Notes: a model not told the origin generated them from the sequence alone. A stretch of DNA of 64,000 nucleotides from Amycolatopsis suaedae (GCF_004214935.1 NZ_SFCC01000021.1:62001-126000), one strand, 5' to 3'. Numbered from the stretch's first letter, positions 50,295 through 59,138 are shown. Made by a program: numbers and translations.

Positions 50295-53200
50295 CCGTGG
50301 CGTTCCCGGATGAGCCGTTGGACATCAACGTCGAGCTGTTCTACGACGGCGTGTGGAACGACATCACCACGCACTGCCTGTCCCGCAACGACATCACTGT
50401 CAGCCGGGGCCGCCGTGACGAGGCGTCCAAGGCGGACCCGGGCAAGTGCACGTTGGTGATCGACAACACGGACGGGCGGTACTCGCCGCGGAACCCGATG
50501 TCCCCGCTGTACGGGAAGATCGGGCGCAACACGCCGTTGCGGGTGCGGGTCGGAGCGCCGGACCCGGCGCTGTCGTTGCCGGGCGCGCCGGAGATCTCCG
50601 GCTGTTTCACGCCCGACGTGACCGAGCTGGGTATCACGGGCGATATCGATATCCGTATCGATATCGGCCCGCGAACCTGGCGGCCGTATCTGAACCAGGT
50701 GCTGGTGTCGAAGTTCTGGCACGACTCCAACAACAGGTCGTGGATCCTGCAGCTGCGAGCGAACGGTCAGCTCGACTTCGCGTGGTCGTCGGACGGCACG
50801 CTCACCAGCTCGGGTTTCCGCAACGCGTTCTCGACCGCGTCGATACCGGCGAACTCTGACCGGCTGGCGGTGCGGGTGACGCTCGACGTCGACAACGGCT
50901 CCGGCGGCCGGACGACCACGTTCTACACCGCGCCGACGATCGCCGGGCCGTGGACCCAGCTCGGCAGTCCGGTCATCGGAGCCAGCACGACGTCGATCTT
51001 CGACAGTGTCGCCGCGGTCGAGATCGGCGCCGCGGCCGGCGAAGGGGTGGCGTTCGCTGGCACGGAGGTGTTCCACGGCCGGGTGCATGCGTTCGAGCTG
51101 CGCAACGGCATCGACGGCGCCGTCGTGGCCAACCCGGTGTTCACGTCCCGGGTCGCGGGGGAGCAGGAGTTCACGTTCACCGACGGCGCGGGCCGGGTGT
51201 GGTCGGTGCACGGCGATGCCGCGATCACCGACCGGTCCGTGCGGTTCGCCGGGGAGGTGTCCAGCTGGCCGTCCCGGTGGGACCCCACCGGAGCTGACGT
51301 GTGGGTGCCGGTCACGGCGTCCGGGGTGCTGCGACGGCTCGGCCATGGCGCGTCCCCGCTGCGGAGCGCGATGTTCCGCGGCATGACCAACCCGCAGCAG
51401 CAGCCGCCCGCGCTGGCGTACTGGCCGTGCGAAGACGGCGCCGATGCCCGCCAGGCCGCATCCGCGGTCGGCGGTACTCCGATGCGCATCCTCGGCGGCT
51501 CGCTGGCGGGGCCGCTTCAGATGGCGTCCTACAGCGGGTTCGTGTCGTCGGCTCCGCTGCCGGTGATGCGCGGTGAGTCGCTGCTGGGCTACATCTCCGG
51601 CGGCACCGACACCGGCGAGCTGCGCGCGTTCTCCCTGCTGCACGTGCCGGACAACGGAGTCCCGACCCAGGTGCAGCTGCTCAACGTCTGGACCACCGGC
51701 ACCACGGGCGAGTGGATGATCGAGGCAGCCACCGACGGCAGCCTGATCCTGCGGGTGCGGGACCAGTCCGGGATCCAGCTGTTCCAGTCGGGCAACCTCG
51801 GGTTCAACGTCAACGGCCGGGACCTGCTGTTCGGGTTGTGGCTGCGCCAGGTCGGCGCGGACGTCGAGTGGCAGGTGTTCACGTTCGAGGTCGGCGACAT
51901 CCTCGGCGGTTTCGCACTCGGCGGGACGCTGGCCGGCCGCACGTTCGGGCGCGCGCTCCGGGTGGCGATCGGCTGGGGTGGCAACCTCGGCGAAACGGCG
52001 ATGGGCCACGTGGCGGTACAGGATCACAACACCGAGGACATCGGCGAGGTGCTGTTCCGGGCGTTGAGTGGCTGGCAGTTCGAGACCGCGGGGACCCGGG
52101 TCGACCGGCTGACCACCGAGGAGACCGTCCCCTGTGTGATCGAGGGCGACCCGGCCGCCACCGAGCCGATGGGGCAGCAGGGCATCGCGACCGTGCTGGA
52201 TCTCGTGGGCGAGTGCGCGGCGGCGGACCTCGGCGTGTTCGGCGAGCGCCGGGATTTCCCGGCGCTGTGGTACCGCACCCGGCACACGCTGTACAACCAG
52301 CGTCCCGCGCTGGAGCTGGACTACGCGGCGAGGCAGGTGGCGCCACCGTTCGAGCCGGAGGACGACGACCAGGCCACGGTCAACGACATCACGGTCCGCC
52401 GCAAGGGCGGCAGCTCGGCGCGCGCCGTCGACGAGACCGGGCCGCTGTCGGTGCTCCCGCCACCGGACGGCGTCGGCCGCTACGACGACACCGCCGACGT
52501 CAACGTCGCCAACGACGCGCAGCTGACCCACCAGGCCGCCTGGCGGCTCCACCTCGGCACCGTGGACGAGGCGCGCTATCCGCAGCTGCGGATCAACCTG
52601 GCCCGCAGCCCGGAGCTGATCCCCGCCGTGACCGCGCTCGACGTCGGCGACCGGATCACCGTCGCCAACACCCCGGACTGGCTGCCGCCGGACACAGTGG
52701 ACCTGATCGCGCAGGGCTACACCGAGCGCCTCAACAGCCACGTGTGGTCGTTGACGTTCAACTGCACCCCCGGCTCGCCGTGGAACGTCGGCGTCGTCGG
52801 CGACACCCAGCTGGGCCGCGCCGACACCGCCGGCTCGCAGATCGCCACCGCGGTGACCAGCGGCGCGACCACGGTCCCGGTGACGACGACCGAGGGGCCG
52901 CAGTGGACCACCGACCCGGCCGAGATGCCGTTCGACATCCGGGCAGGTGGCGAGGTCATGACCGTGACCGCCGTCGCCAACGGAGCCAGCGACACGTTCA
53001 CCCGGACCGTCGCGAACGGCTGGGGCACCGCCACGACGGGCGAGCCCTGGGCCACGTCGGGTGGCTCGGCGTCGGACTTCTCGGTGTCCGGCACCCAGGG
53101 GCTGGTGTCCCAGGGCACGGTGAACGTCGGCCGCCTCACCGTCCTTCCCGTGAACCAGTCGGATGTGGACTTCGCGGCGACCGTCGCCACCGACAAGCTC

Positions 53201-53695
53201 GCCACCGGCGCACCGCAGCTGGTCGGGCTGCTGGCCCGCCACCTCGACTCCGACAACTACCTGTTCGTCCGGCCTGCGCTGGAGACCAACCAGACCGTCA
53301 CCCTCTACATCATCAAGCGCGTCGCAGGCTCGGAGACGGTGCTCACCGCGGTCGTGGTTCCGGGGCTGACCCACGGCGCGGGCACGCGGTTCGGGCTGCG
53401 CATGCAGGTCATCGGCACCACGATCCGCGGCAAGATCTGGCTGGCCTCGACGCCGGAACCGGCGGCGTGGACGCTGGAGACCTCCGACACCGAGCTGACC
53501 GCCGTCGGCGCGATCGGCACCTACCACCGGCTCGTCACCGGCACCAGCAACGCCCCGGTCGTCGCCTCCTGGGACGACCTCGTCGTGCGCAACCCGCAGC
53601 TGTTCACCGTCACCCGCGCCGTCAACGGCATCACCAAGAGCCACGCGGCCGGGACCGATGTTCGGCTGGCCCAACCCGCGATCATCGCCCTGTAG
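50291..53695 (+). CDS. Large tail-tip protein with LamG-like domain
   Basis: A 1134-residue protein. The N-terminal ~90 residues (VSRGRRDEASKADPGKCTLV IDNTDGRYSP) are typical of actinophage minor tail proteins that cap the tail tube. Residues ~115-260 look like a LamG/concanavalin-type domain (GDIDIRIDIGP ... FYTAPTIAGPW), and another beta-rich domain occurs near 900-1100. It is probably the baseplate hub or receptor-binding protein. It contains a 26-bp AT-rich palindrome in its DNA at 50641-50666. Confidence 0.75.
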   Translation: MTVAFPDEPLDINVELFYDGVWNDITTHCLSRNDITVSRGRRDEASKADPGKCTLVIDNTDGRYSPRNPMSPLYGKIGRNTPLRVRVGAPDPALSLPGAPEISGCFTPDVTELGITGDIDIRIDIGPRTWRPYLNQVLVSKFWHDSNNRSWILQLRANGQLDFAWSSDGTLTSSGFRNAFSTASIPANSDRLAVRVTLDVDNGSGGRTTTFYTAPTIAGPWTQLGSPVIGASTTSIFDSVAAVEIGAAAGEGVAFAGTEVFHGRVHAFELRNGIDGAVVANPVFTSRVAGEQEFTFTDGAGRVWSVHGDAAITDRSVRFAGEVSSWPSRWDPTGADVWVPVTASGVLRRLGHGASPLRSAMFRGMTNPQQQPPALAYWPCEDGADARQAASAVGGTPMRILGGSLAGPLQMASYSGFVSSAPLPVMRGESLLGYISGGTDTGELRAFSLLHVPDNGVPTQVQLLNVWTTGTTGEWMIEAATDGSLILRVRDQSGIQLFQSGNLGFNVNGRDLLFGLWLRQVGADVEWQVFTFEVGDILGGFALGGTLAGRTFGRALRVAIGWGGNLGETAMGHVAVQDHNTEDIGEVLFRALSGWQFETAGTRVDRLTTEETVPCVIEGDPAATEPMGQQGIATVLDLVGECAAADLGVFGERRDFPALWYRTRHTLYNQRPALELDYAARQVAPPFEPEDDDQATVNDITVRRKGGSSARAVDETGPLSVLPPPDGVGRYDDTADVNVANDAQLTHQAAWRLHLGTVDEARYPQLRINLARSPELIPAVTALDVGDRITVANTPDWLPPDTVDLIAQGYTERLNSHVWSLTFNCTPGSPWNVGVVGDTQLGRADTAGSQIATAVTSGATTVPVTTTEGPQWTTDPAEMPFDIRAGGEVMTVTAVANGASDTFTRTVANGWGTATTGEPWATSGGSASDFSVSGTQGLVSQGTVNVGRLTVLPVNQSDVDFAATVATDKLATGAPQLVGLLARHLDSDNYLFVRPALETNQTVTLYIIKRVAGSETVLTAVVVPGLTHGAGTRFGLRMQVIGTTIRGKIWLASTPEPAAWTLETSDTELTAVGAIGTYHRLVTGTSNAPVVASWDDLVVRNPQLFTVTRAVNGITKSHAAGTDVRLAQPAIIAL
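50641..50666. repeat. AT-rich perfect palindrome inside the tail-tip gene
   Basis: Arms of 11 bp (CGATATCGATA/TATCGATATCG) around TCCG. It encodes D-I-D-I-R-I-D-I using GAT and CGT codons that are otherwise rare in this gene. Confidence 0.8.
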
Positions 53696-53704
53696 GAGGC
53701 TGCT

Positions 53705-54151
53705 GTGGGATTCAGTGCTGGGCAGCGGATCACCGCTCAGATGCTCAACGCGATGATCGCCGTCGCCGAGACGGGGAACATCAACACCGGCACCAAGACT
53801 GTGACCACCGACCACGCCACGCTGATCGTGCCCAACCCCGGGGTCACGTACCGCCTGCAGTGGACCGGGTACGTGCGGATGAGCATGGGCACCCTCACCG
53901 GCGTCATCCTCGGCATGCGCGACGGACCCGGCACCGGCGGCACCCTGCTACAGGCCACCTTCTCCCTGCTGCCCGGAATCCACGCCAACGCCACCGACCG
54001 CATGTACACCGTCGGCGGCATCTCCGGACCGCTGTCACCCGGCGCCGACCGCACCGTCACCCTCGTCGTCACCAAAACCGCCGGCGGCGGCGGGGATGGC
54101 TGGGCCATGCATGCCGACAGCAAAATCCACGCCAGGGTGATCCCGGTATGA
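53705..54151 (+). CDS. Tail-region protein (baseplate or fibre accessory)
   Basis: A 148-residue protein from GTG 53705. GFSAGQRITAQMLNAMIAVA at the start is a common opening of actinophage tail-fibre or upper-baseplate proteins, followed by a beta-rich Gly/Thr domain. It lies between the tail tip and lysis genes. Confidence 0.6.
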   Translation: MGFSAGQRITAQMLNAMIAVAETGNINTGTKTVTTDHATLIVPNPGVTYRLQWTGYVRMSMGTLTGVILGMRDGPGTGGTLLQATFSLLPGIHANATDRMYTVGGISGPLSPGADRTVTLVVTKTAGGGGDGWAMHADSKIHARVIPV

Positions 54152-54465
54152 CCGAGAACCCGAGCGACGTCGCACTGCGCTACCTCGGCCAGCAGGTCGA
54201 CACGCTGCGGGCCACGATGCACGACGAGCTGGCCGCCGTCCGTTCCGACCTCGTCGCCCTCGCCGTCGAGCTGCGCGCCCACACCGCCGCCATCGGCCCG
54301 CGCATCGCCGTGCTGGAACACCGGGTGACCGAGATCGAATCGGACCTCACCGAAGCCAAGGCCGACCGCAAGGCCTCGCTGTCGATGCGCGTCACCGTCG
54401 CCCTGGCCCTCCTCGGCGTCACCGTGTCCATCGCACTCGCCGTGCTCAACATCGCAACGAGGTGA
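54148..54465 (+). CDS. Coiled-coil protein with C-terminal membrane helix (holin-like)
   Basis: A 105-residue protein: coiled coil at about 15-75 and one hydrophobic helix at the end (VTVALALLGVTVSIALAVLN). Such proteins next to lysins act as holins or spanin-like factors in actinophages. ATG 54148 overlaps the upstream stop. Confidence 0.6.
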   Translation: MTENPSDVALRYLGQQVDTLRATMHDELAAVRSDLVALAVELRAHTAAIGPRIAVLEHRVTEIESDLTEAKADRKASLSMRVTVALALLGVTVSIALAVLNIATR

Positions 54466-54469
54466 CCCC

Positions 54470-55474
54470 ATGGTCCTGTTCGGACTCGACACCAGCCACC
54501 ACCAACGCGGCAACCCCGACCTGGCCCGTGCCCGCGCCGAGGGGATCGAGTACATCCTCCTCAAGGCCACCGAGGGCAGCACGTTCCGGGACCCGCGGTT
54601 CCAGGCCACGCTGCGCCGCGCCCGCGACGTCGGCATGCTCGTCGCCGCCTACCACTACCAGCGCCCCGGATCAGCCGCGGCGCAGGTCGACACGATCCGG
54701 AGCATGGTGCCGACCGACGTGCCGGTCATCCCGGACGTCGAGGCCGGGTCCGGCAGCGTGAGCCTGACGCGGGAACTGGTCGACCGGCTGCGCGCCGCGG
54801 GCTACACGGTGCCGCTGCTGTACCTGCCGCGCTGGTACTGGCAGCAAATCGGCTCACCGACCCTGGCCGGCCTGCCGCCGCTGTGGTCCAGCCGGTACCC
54901 GGACAACCAGCAGGGCACCGTGCTCGACGAGTACGCCGACGTGCCCGGCCACTACTGGAACGGCTACGGCGGACTCGACGTCGCGGTGCTCCAGTTCTCC
55001 AGCTCCGGCCGCGTGGCCGGGTACGGCCCGCTCGACCTGAACGCCTTCCGAGGCACCAGAGATCAACTCGCCGCCCTGCTCGGCGGCGGACAGGAGGAAG
55101 ACGACATGCCATCCGTAGACGACCTGCTCAACGGCAAGGTGGGCGAGCGCCCCGACGGCTCGTACGTCTCGCTCAAGGACGCGGTGATCAACCCGTACCT
55201 GGCGCTCTACTTCACTAAGCCCGGCTGGGACCCGACCAAGCTGGACGCCCTGCTCGCCGGGCAGGCGAAGCTGGTCGAGCTGGTCGCCCAGGAGAACGAC
55301 ATCACCGCGGGCGAGATCGCCGCCGCACTGCGGCCGCTGCTCGCGGCGGACCTGGCGGGCCCGCTCGCCGACGTGCTGCGGGAGGAGATCGGCGACGAGG
55401 TTGCCGACGAGACAGCCGACCGGGTCCTGGCCAAGCTCGGCGAGCGGCTGGCGGTCCCCGGCGCGCCGACGTGA
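54470..55474 (+). CDS. Endolysin, GH25-type muramidase
   Basis: A 334-residue lysin. The N-terminal ~200 residues form a glycoside hydrolase family 25 barrel: GLDTSHHQ (D7), YILLKATEG and the D-x-E of VIPDVEAG (about D88, E90). The C-terminal ~130 residues are helical and may bind the cell wall. It should cleave the glycan strand of peptidoglycan. Confidence 0.88.
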   Translation: MVLFGLDTSHHQRGNPDLARARAEGIEYILLKATEGSTFRDPRFQATLRRARDVGMLVAAYHYQRPGSAAAQVDTIRSMVPTDVPVIPDVEAGSGSVSLTRELVDRLRAAGYTVPLLYLPRWYWQQIGSPTLAGLPPLWSSRYPDNQQGTVLDEYADVPGHYWNGYGGLDVAVLQFSSSGRVAGYGPLDLNAFRGTRDQLAALLGGGQEEDDMPSVDDLLNGKVGERPDGSYVSLKDAVINPYLALYFTKPGWDPTKLDALLAGQAKLVELVAQENDITAGEIAAALRPLLAADLAGPLADVLREEIGDEVADETADRVLAKLGERLAVPGAPT

Positions 55475-55647
55475 AGGCCGCGATCGTCGTCGAGTTCGAC
55501 ATCGACGCCCCGGACGGCTTCAACGAGGTGGCGCGGCCGCTGATGGAAGCACTTCGCGTCGCCGCGCCGCCCGGCGCCACCCAGCTCCACGCCTGCATCA
55601 AGGAACCGGCCGAGCGCGTCGTCGCCGCGGCCACCGGAAAGGACTGA
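55471..55647 (+). CDS. 58-residue lysis-region protein
   Basis: GTG 55471 overlaps the lysin stop. A small alpha/beta protein (AAIVVEFDIDAPDGFNEVAR) without a membrane helix. Function unknown; its position suggests a lysis accessory. Confidence 0.5.
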   Translation: MKAAIVVEFDIDAPDGFNEVARPLMEALRVAAPPGATQLHACIKEPAERVVAAATGKD

Positions 55648-55652
55648 TCACC

Positions 55653-55937
55653 ATGTCTGACGTCGTCACTTCGTGGGTGCGCACCGTCGTGCCTGGTCTC
55701 TGGGCCGCGCTGGCCGCGTGGGCCGTGTCGCTCGGCCTGCCGGCCGCCGTCGTCGACGTGCTCGGTGGGCTCGGTGAGCAGCTGGTCGTCCCCGTCGTCC
55801 TGGCCGTCGTCTACGCCGCGCTGCGGTGGCTCGAACCACAACTACCGAACTGGCTGACCCGCGTGCTGCTGGGCTCGGTTCGGCCGCCCAGCTACCGCGA
55901 CGAGGCCGGTATCCGGCTCGGCGAGCATCGCCCCTGA
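55653..55937 (+). CDS. Holin-like membrane protein
   Basis: A 94-residue protein with two hydrophobic helices (about 12-35 and 43-62) and a basic C-terminal tail, typical of small phage holins. It follows the lysin gene. ATG 55653. Confidence 0.7.
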   Translation: MSDVVTSWVRTVVPGLWAALAAWAVSLGLPAAVVDVLGGLGEQLVVPVVLAVVYAALRWLEPQLPNWLTRVLLGSVRPPSYRDEAGIRLGEHRP

Positions 55938-56342
55938 CGACTGCGGCAAGAACCCCGTAGTGATGAGTACCCGCTAGAGCCCATTACAGCCCATTACAGC
56001 CCACTACAGCCCATTACAGCCCATTAGCGGACAAGGTGTTAGTACACACGTTTTAACGTAATACACGTATTCCTGGGACGTCCCTTCGTGTGGATTGTTG
56101 CGCGCGTGCAACGGTCGTCACGACGGTCGCCCATAGGGCGACTACCAGCAGTGATGCTCCAACGCTGTGCTAGTCGCGAATAGTGACTGCTCTTCGGTTC
56201 TCTTACTTCTGCTTACTTCTGCTTACTTCTGTGTACCTCTGCATGATCGAACACGTCTACGAAACGACGTCGGCGAGTCGCTTGCGTCTGGTGTCGGATG
56301 TGCGGAGTAAGCTCTCCAGAGTTCCCGAAAGGGGATGAAGAA
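55938..56342. repeat. Noncoding element with phased 10-bp repeats and stacked palindromes
   Basis: There is no gene in this stretch. CCATTACAGC is repeated five times in tandem at 55981-56030 (third copy CCACTACAGC, fifth CCATTAGCGG). GCTTACTTCT is repeated about four times at 56201-56240. Between them lie short palindromes: ACGTT-TT-AACGT (56048), AATAC-AC-GTATT (56060), GGGACGTCCC (56075), GTTGC-n6-GCAAC (56097), CGTC-AC-GACG and CGCCC-ATA-GGGCG. Base composition is far more AT-rich than the surroundings. It may be a protein-binding array, a replication origin or a structured RNA. Confidence 0.75.
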
Positions 56343-56373
56343 GGGGGCCGCACGATTCCGGCGTGCGGCCCCC
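56343..56373 (+). terminator. Strong hairpin in the antirepressor leader
   Basis: A perfect 12-bp stem (GGGGGCCGCACG/CGTGCGGCCCCC) with a 7-nt loop, 78 bp before the antirepressor start. A GAAAGGGG-ATG lies just before it, so a short leader peptide could be translated into the hairpin, as in attenuation. Confidence 0.65.
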
Positions 56374-56450
56374 TGCAAGGGCCTCAGGGCCGGGGCTACG
56401 ACCCGGCTCAAGGGCATCGACACCAGCTCAGTTCAAGGAGGACTGGCGCC

Positions 56451-57239
56451 ATGCGCAACCGTATCAGTAACACCCCTGACCAGCCAGAAGGCTCGCCGAA
56501 CGGTGAGATGGACCTCTTCACCGGCATGGGCGACGGACTCGGCCCCGAACACTTCGGCCTGACCGACACCGGCCGTGCGTACGTGGTCGCCGGGCCGTTC
56601 GCTAAGGCTCTCGGCCACCGCGACGCCGACAAGGCGACCCGCCTCCTCGATGAGGAGGAAAAGGGTACCCAGATTGTGGGTACCCCTGGCGGTGACCAGC
56701 GGGTTTCCGTCGTCTACGAGGAGGGCATCTGGCGGCTGATCTTCCGCAGTAACCTCCCCGCGGCCCGTGAGCTGACCAAGCGGGTGACCGCCATCCTGCG
56801 GGAGCTGCGGGAGAAGGGCGTGGTCGACCGGCGCCCGCAGCGCGAGCTGACACGCTTGGAGCTGATCGACCTCGCCCGTGAGTCCGAACTTGGACGCCTG
56901 GCCGCCGCGCGAAGGGTGCAGGAGCTGGAACCGAAGGCTGAAGCGTTCGACCGGTTCCTCACCGCTGAGGGCGACTACGCGGTCGGCACGGTGGCGAAGA
57001 TGCTCGGCATCGGCCAGAACACCCTGTTCGCCCACCTCCGCGCCAAGCGGGTTCTCATCACCGGCGGTCGGCGGCACAACACCCCGTATGAGCAGCACGC
57101 CAAGCACTTCCGGGTGGTGGCGCGCGACTTCGACATCGGTGAGACGGTGCGCACTGGCTACACCACCTACGTGCGGCCATCTGGAATCGATCTCATCCGC
57201 AGGCTGCTCCAGCTGCCCCCTGGCGACGCCGCCGCCTGA
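56451..57239 (+). CDS. BRO-N/KilA-C type phage antirepressor
   Basis: A 262-residue protein. The N-terminal BRO-like domain contains YVVAGPFAKALGHRDADKAT and GIWRLIFRSNLPAARELTKR (the BRO signature), and the C-terminal ANT/KilA-C domain contains GTVAKMLGIGQNTLFAHLRA. These proteins antagonise or replace repressors after induction. ATG 56451 has AAGGAGGA 8 nt upstream. It may control the prophage or accessory genes; the leader hairpin suggests tight regulation. Confidence 0.85.
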   Translation: MRNRISNTPDQPEGSPNGEMDLFTGMGDGLGPEHFGLTDTGRAYVVAGPFAKALGHRDADKATRLLDEEEKGTQIVGTPGGDQRVSVVYEEGIWRLIFRSNLPAARELTKRVTAILRELREKGVVDRRPQRELTRLELIDLARESELGRLAAARRVQELEPKAEAFDRFLTAEGDYAVGTVAKMLGIGQNTLFAHLRAKRVLITGGRRHNTPYEQHAKHFRVVARDFDIGETVRTGYTTYVRPSGIDLIRRLLQLPPGDAAA

Positions 57240-57266
57240 CCGGCTGCCGACCCCTTGCGGCAGCCC

Positions 57267-57300
57267 ACGGCCCCGCGCTCCCACCGGAGCGCGGGGCCGT
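57267..57300. terminator. Terminator after the antirepressor
   Basis: A perfect 14-bp stem with a 6-nt loop, followed by TCTCTG. It lies between convergent transcription units and can serve the rightward antirepressor and perhaps the leftward accessory operon. Confidence 0.8.
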
Positions 57301-57419
57301 TCTCTGCGTCAGGTGCATGCCCGCTAAGTGATCGGGTAGGTCATGGGGCAGTCCGCCACCTGAGCCGGCGGGCGCTGCGGCCTTGCCTGTTCAGTCAGCA
57401 GCGGGCAAGGCCGCCCTGG

Positions 57420-57614
57420 TCAGTGTGCGTGCGGGTCCTCGATCCGCACCAGCTCCTGGGCCAGCTCCATCGCGCGGAACAGGTCGCCCCCTGCGATCGG
57501 GACCCGCCGGGCGAGTGCCCGTTCCCGGGCCCGTTCCAGGACGGCGATGCCGTCGCTGTACCAGTCGATCACGGACCTGGGCGGTGGCGGCGGTGGCGGG
57601 TAGTAGCTGGACAT
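57420..57614 (-). CDS. 64-residue Pro-rich start hypothetical protein
   Basis: A protein beginning MSSYYPPPPPPPRSVIDWYS and then amphipathic helix. GAAGGGGA lies 6-7 nt upstream of ATG 57614. No family recognised. It is the last gene of the leftward accessory operon, downstream of the RHH gene. Confidence 0.55.
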   Translation of the reverse strand: MSSYYPPPPPPPRSVIDWYSDGIAVLERARERALARRVPIAGGDLFRAMELAQELVRIEDPHAH

Positions 57615-57698
57615 GACGGTTCCCCTTCGTTGTCGTGCGGTGGGGAAGCGCGCCGATGACGATAGAACGCACGTTCGACTGTTGCAACGGTCGGGGGA

Positions 57699-57995
57699 TC
57701 AGGTGGTCCTCGTTCGGTCGAATGGCGCCGGGCCGCTGGCCCGCTCCAGCGCGGCGAGCAGTTCCTGCGCGCCGCCGATGGCCCGTTCGAGATCACGCGC
57801 GATCGCCTCGGCCTGGCGCCGCATCTCGTTCAGGGCCGTGATCTCCATCAGGTCCAGCACGCCGACCTGCCCGATGGTTACCGCCGTGGTCAGCAGGTGG
57901 ACGACGAACTGGTTCGCGCTGAGTCCGCGCTCGGCTGCCACGCCCTGTACTCGGGCGTGCAGGTCCTCGTCGAGCCGGGTGATCATCTGCTTCAC
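57699..57995 (-). CDS. HicB-like ribbon-helix-helix protein
   Basis: A 98-residue protein with the RHH motif MITRLDEDLHARVQGVAAER GLSANQFVVHLLTTAV and a helical C-terminus. GTG 57995 has AGGAGG 11 nt upstream. Without a HicA-like partner it is more likely a regulator than an antitoxin, though the small gene downstream is an untested partner. Confidence 0.65.
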   Translation of the reverse strand: MKQMITRLDEDLHARVQGVAAERGLSANQFVVHLLTTAVTIGQVGVLDLMEITALNEMRRQAEAIARDLERAIGGAQELLAALERASGPAPFDRTRTT

Positions 57996-58121
57996 GGCGT
58001 GGCGAACCTCCTGGTGACGTTGGAACGGCCCCCGCCCCGGTGACGTGCGGGGTGAGGGCCGCGTACCCGGCCGGCGCGGTCGCTCGGCTGCAAGTCATCG
58101 CGCCGGACGGGGGGTTCAGGT

Positions 58122-58177
58122 GCCCCCGGGGGTTGTCCTGCGCTCCCTTCGGTTGCGCGACGCAGGGCCCCGGGGGC
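58122..58177 (-). terminator. Bipartite hairpin after the gene at 58214
   Basis: GCCCCCGGGG and CCTGCG pair with CGCAGG and CCCCGGGGGC across an 18-nt loop. It would end or attenuate the upstream part of the leftward operon before the RHH gene. The rest of the 200-bp gap shows no gene. Confidence 0.45.
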
Positions 58178-58213
58178 GCCCCGGCCCGCTGGCCTCCCGT
58201 AGGAGGGTGCAGA

Positions 58214-58609
58214 TCAGCAGGCCGGGGAGTCGGTGGTCTGCCACAGCGGGTACCTGTCCGGGCGCGGCTGCGCGGCCAGCCACTCGGCGATGGCCACGAT
58301 GTCCTGCCAGCCGCCGTCGCGGCGGTCGACGAGCCGGTCGCCGCGGATGCTGTAGCCGGTGCAGTTGCCGGACGCCACCCCGAAGAAGTCCGCCGAGTCG
58401 CGTGCCCAGACCCGTTCGAGCCGGAGCGCCCCCGGCGAGCCGTAGTCGCTCTGGTGCCCGACGAACCCTGCTGCCTCCAGCAGCCGGTAGGCGACAGTTT
58501 CAGCGGATGGCGGCTCGCTGTGTCCCCGTACCTGGAGGCCCTGGCGTTCGCAGGGCAGGAGCAGCGACCCGATGCCGATGGGGTCGTAGTGGTAGTTGCG
58601 GCCGTTCAT
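58214..58609 (-). CDS. Prophage accessory hypothetical protein
   Basis: A 131-residue protein (NYHYDPIGIGSLLLPCERQG ...). Alternating polar and hydrophobic stretches suggest an alpha/beta fold; no motif is recognised. ATG 58609 overlaps the upstream stop by ATGA; a longer frame to 58651 would run into the upstream gene. Confidence 0.55.
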   Translation of the reverse strand: MNGRNYHYDPIGIGSLLLPCERQGLQVRGHSEPPSAETVAYRLLEAAGFVGHQSDYGSPGALRLERVWARDSADFFGVASGNCTGYSIRGDRLVDRRDGGWQDIVAIAEWLAAQPRPDRYPLWQTTDSPAC

Positions 58610-58833
58610 GTCCGTGGTTCGTTCTCGATCGTGTCGGCCTCCAGGCGCCACCGGTCGGCCGAGGCGCGCAGCTGGTTTGACAGGCGCACCATCAGCGCGG
58701 CCAGCTCCCGCATCCGGGCCACCGTCAGCGCCCGCCGGCCGGGCAGCGGCTCGGCTACCACGGTGATCACGTGCCCGACTAGCTGGGCGGTGCGGGCGGC
58801 CAGCTGGAACAGCGCCGTGTCCTGGTGGCTCAT
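58606..58833 (-). CDS. 75-residue helical accessory protein
   Basis: A strongly helical small protein (FQLAARTAQLVGHVITVVAE ...). Overlaps genes on both sides by 4 nt, so the three are coupled. Function unknown. Confidence 0.5.
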   Translation of the reverse strand: MSHQDTALFQLAARTAQLVGHVITVVAEPLPGRRALTVARMRELAALMVRLSNQLRASADRWRLEADTIENEPRT

Positions 58834-59138
58834 GCGTGCAAGGTGTGCTGGTTGACCACGGGCCGCAGCTTCACGTCAGCGGCCACGAGGACGTTGCGCA
58901 CATGCCACCGGGTGAGCTTCAGCCTCTTCGCGATCGCGCCCATCGACTCCTCGTTGTCGACGTAGCTGGTCACGATGTGGGCGGCCAGCTCCCGGGCGCG
59001 TCGTCCGGGCGGTGTTCGCGGATCGGGCACCGGGGCCGCAGGCGTGGCCGTGGGCGCGAAACACGGGCAGGTGCGGTGGGTGAAGTGAGCATCGTGGAAG
59101 CACACCGTCGCCGGCTCGAACTCTGTCGTCGTCGCCAT
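58830..59138 (-). CDS. HTH protein with N-terminal Cys/His cluster
   Basis: A 102-residue protein. The N-terminus has CFHDAHFTHRTCPCF, a possible zinc site; the C-terminus has a helix-turn-helix (NEESMGAIAKRLKLTRWHVR NVL). ATG 59138 follows GAGGA. Another frame starting at 59205 overlaps it; the HTH and the ribosome site favour this one. Confidence 0.6.
   Translation of the reverse strand: MATTTEFEPATVCFHDAHFTHRTCPCFAPTATPAAPVPDPRTPPGRRARELAAHIVTSYVDNEESMGAIAKRLKLTRWHVRNVLVAADVKLRPVVNQHTLHA

Noticed and set aside
49859..53815. A 1318-codon minus-strand open frame opposite the tail-tip gene
   Set aside because: Low-complexity Arg/Gly/His-rich composition and no motif; the plus-strand gene fits phage gene order and tail-protein patterns.
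55981..56240. The tandem repeats as a CRISPR array
   Set aside because: Units are only 10 bp and directly adjacent, with no spacers and no cas genes.
57699..57995. A HicAB toxin-antitoxin pair
   Set aside because: Only an RHH protein is present; neither neighbour has the HicA double-stranded RNA-binding fold motif.
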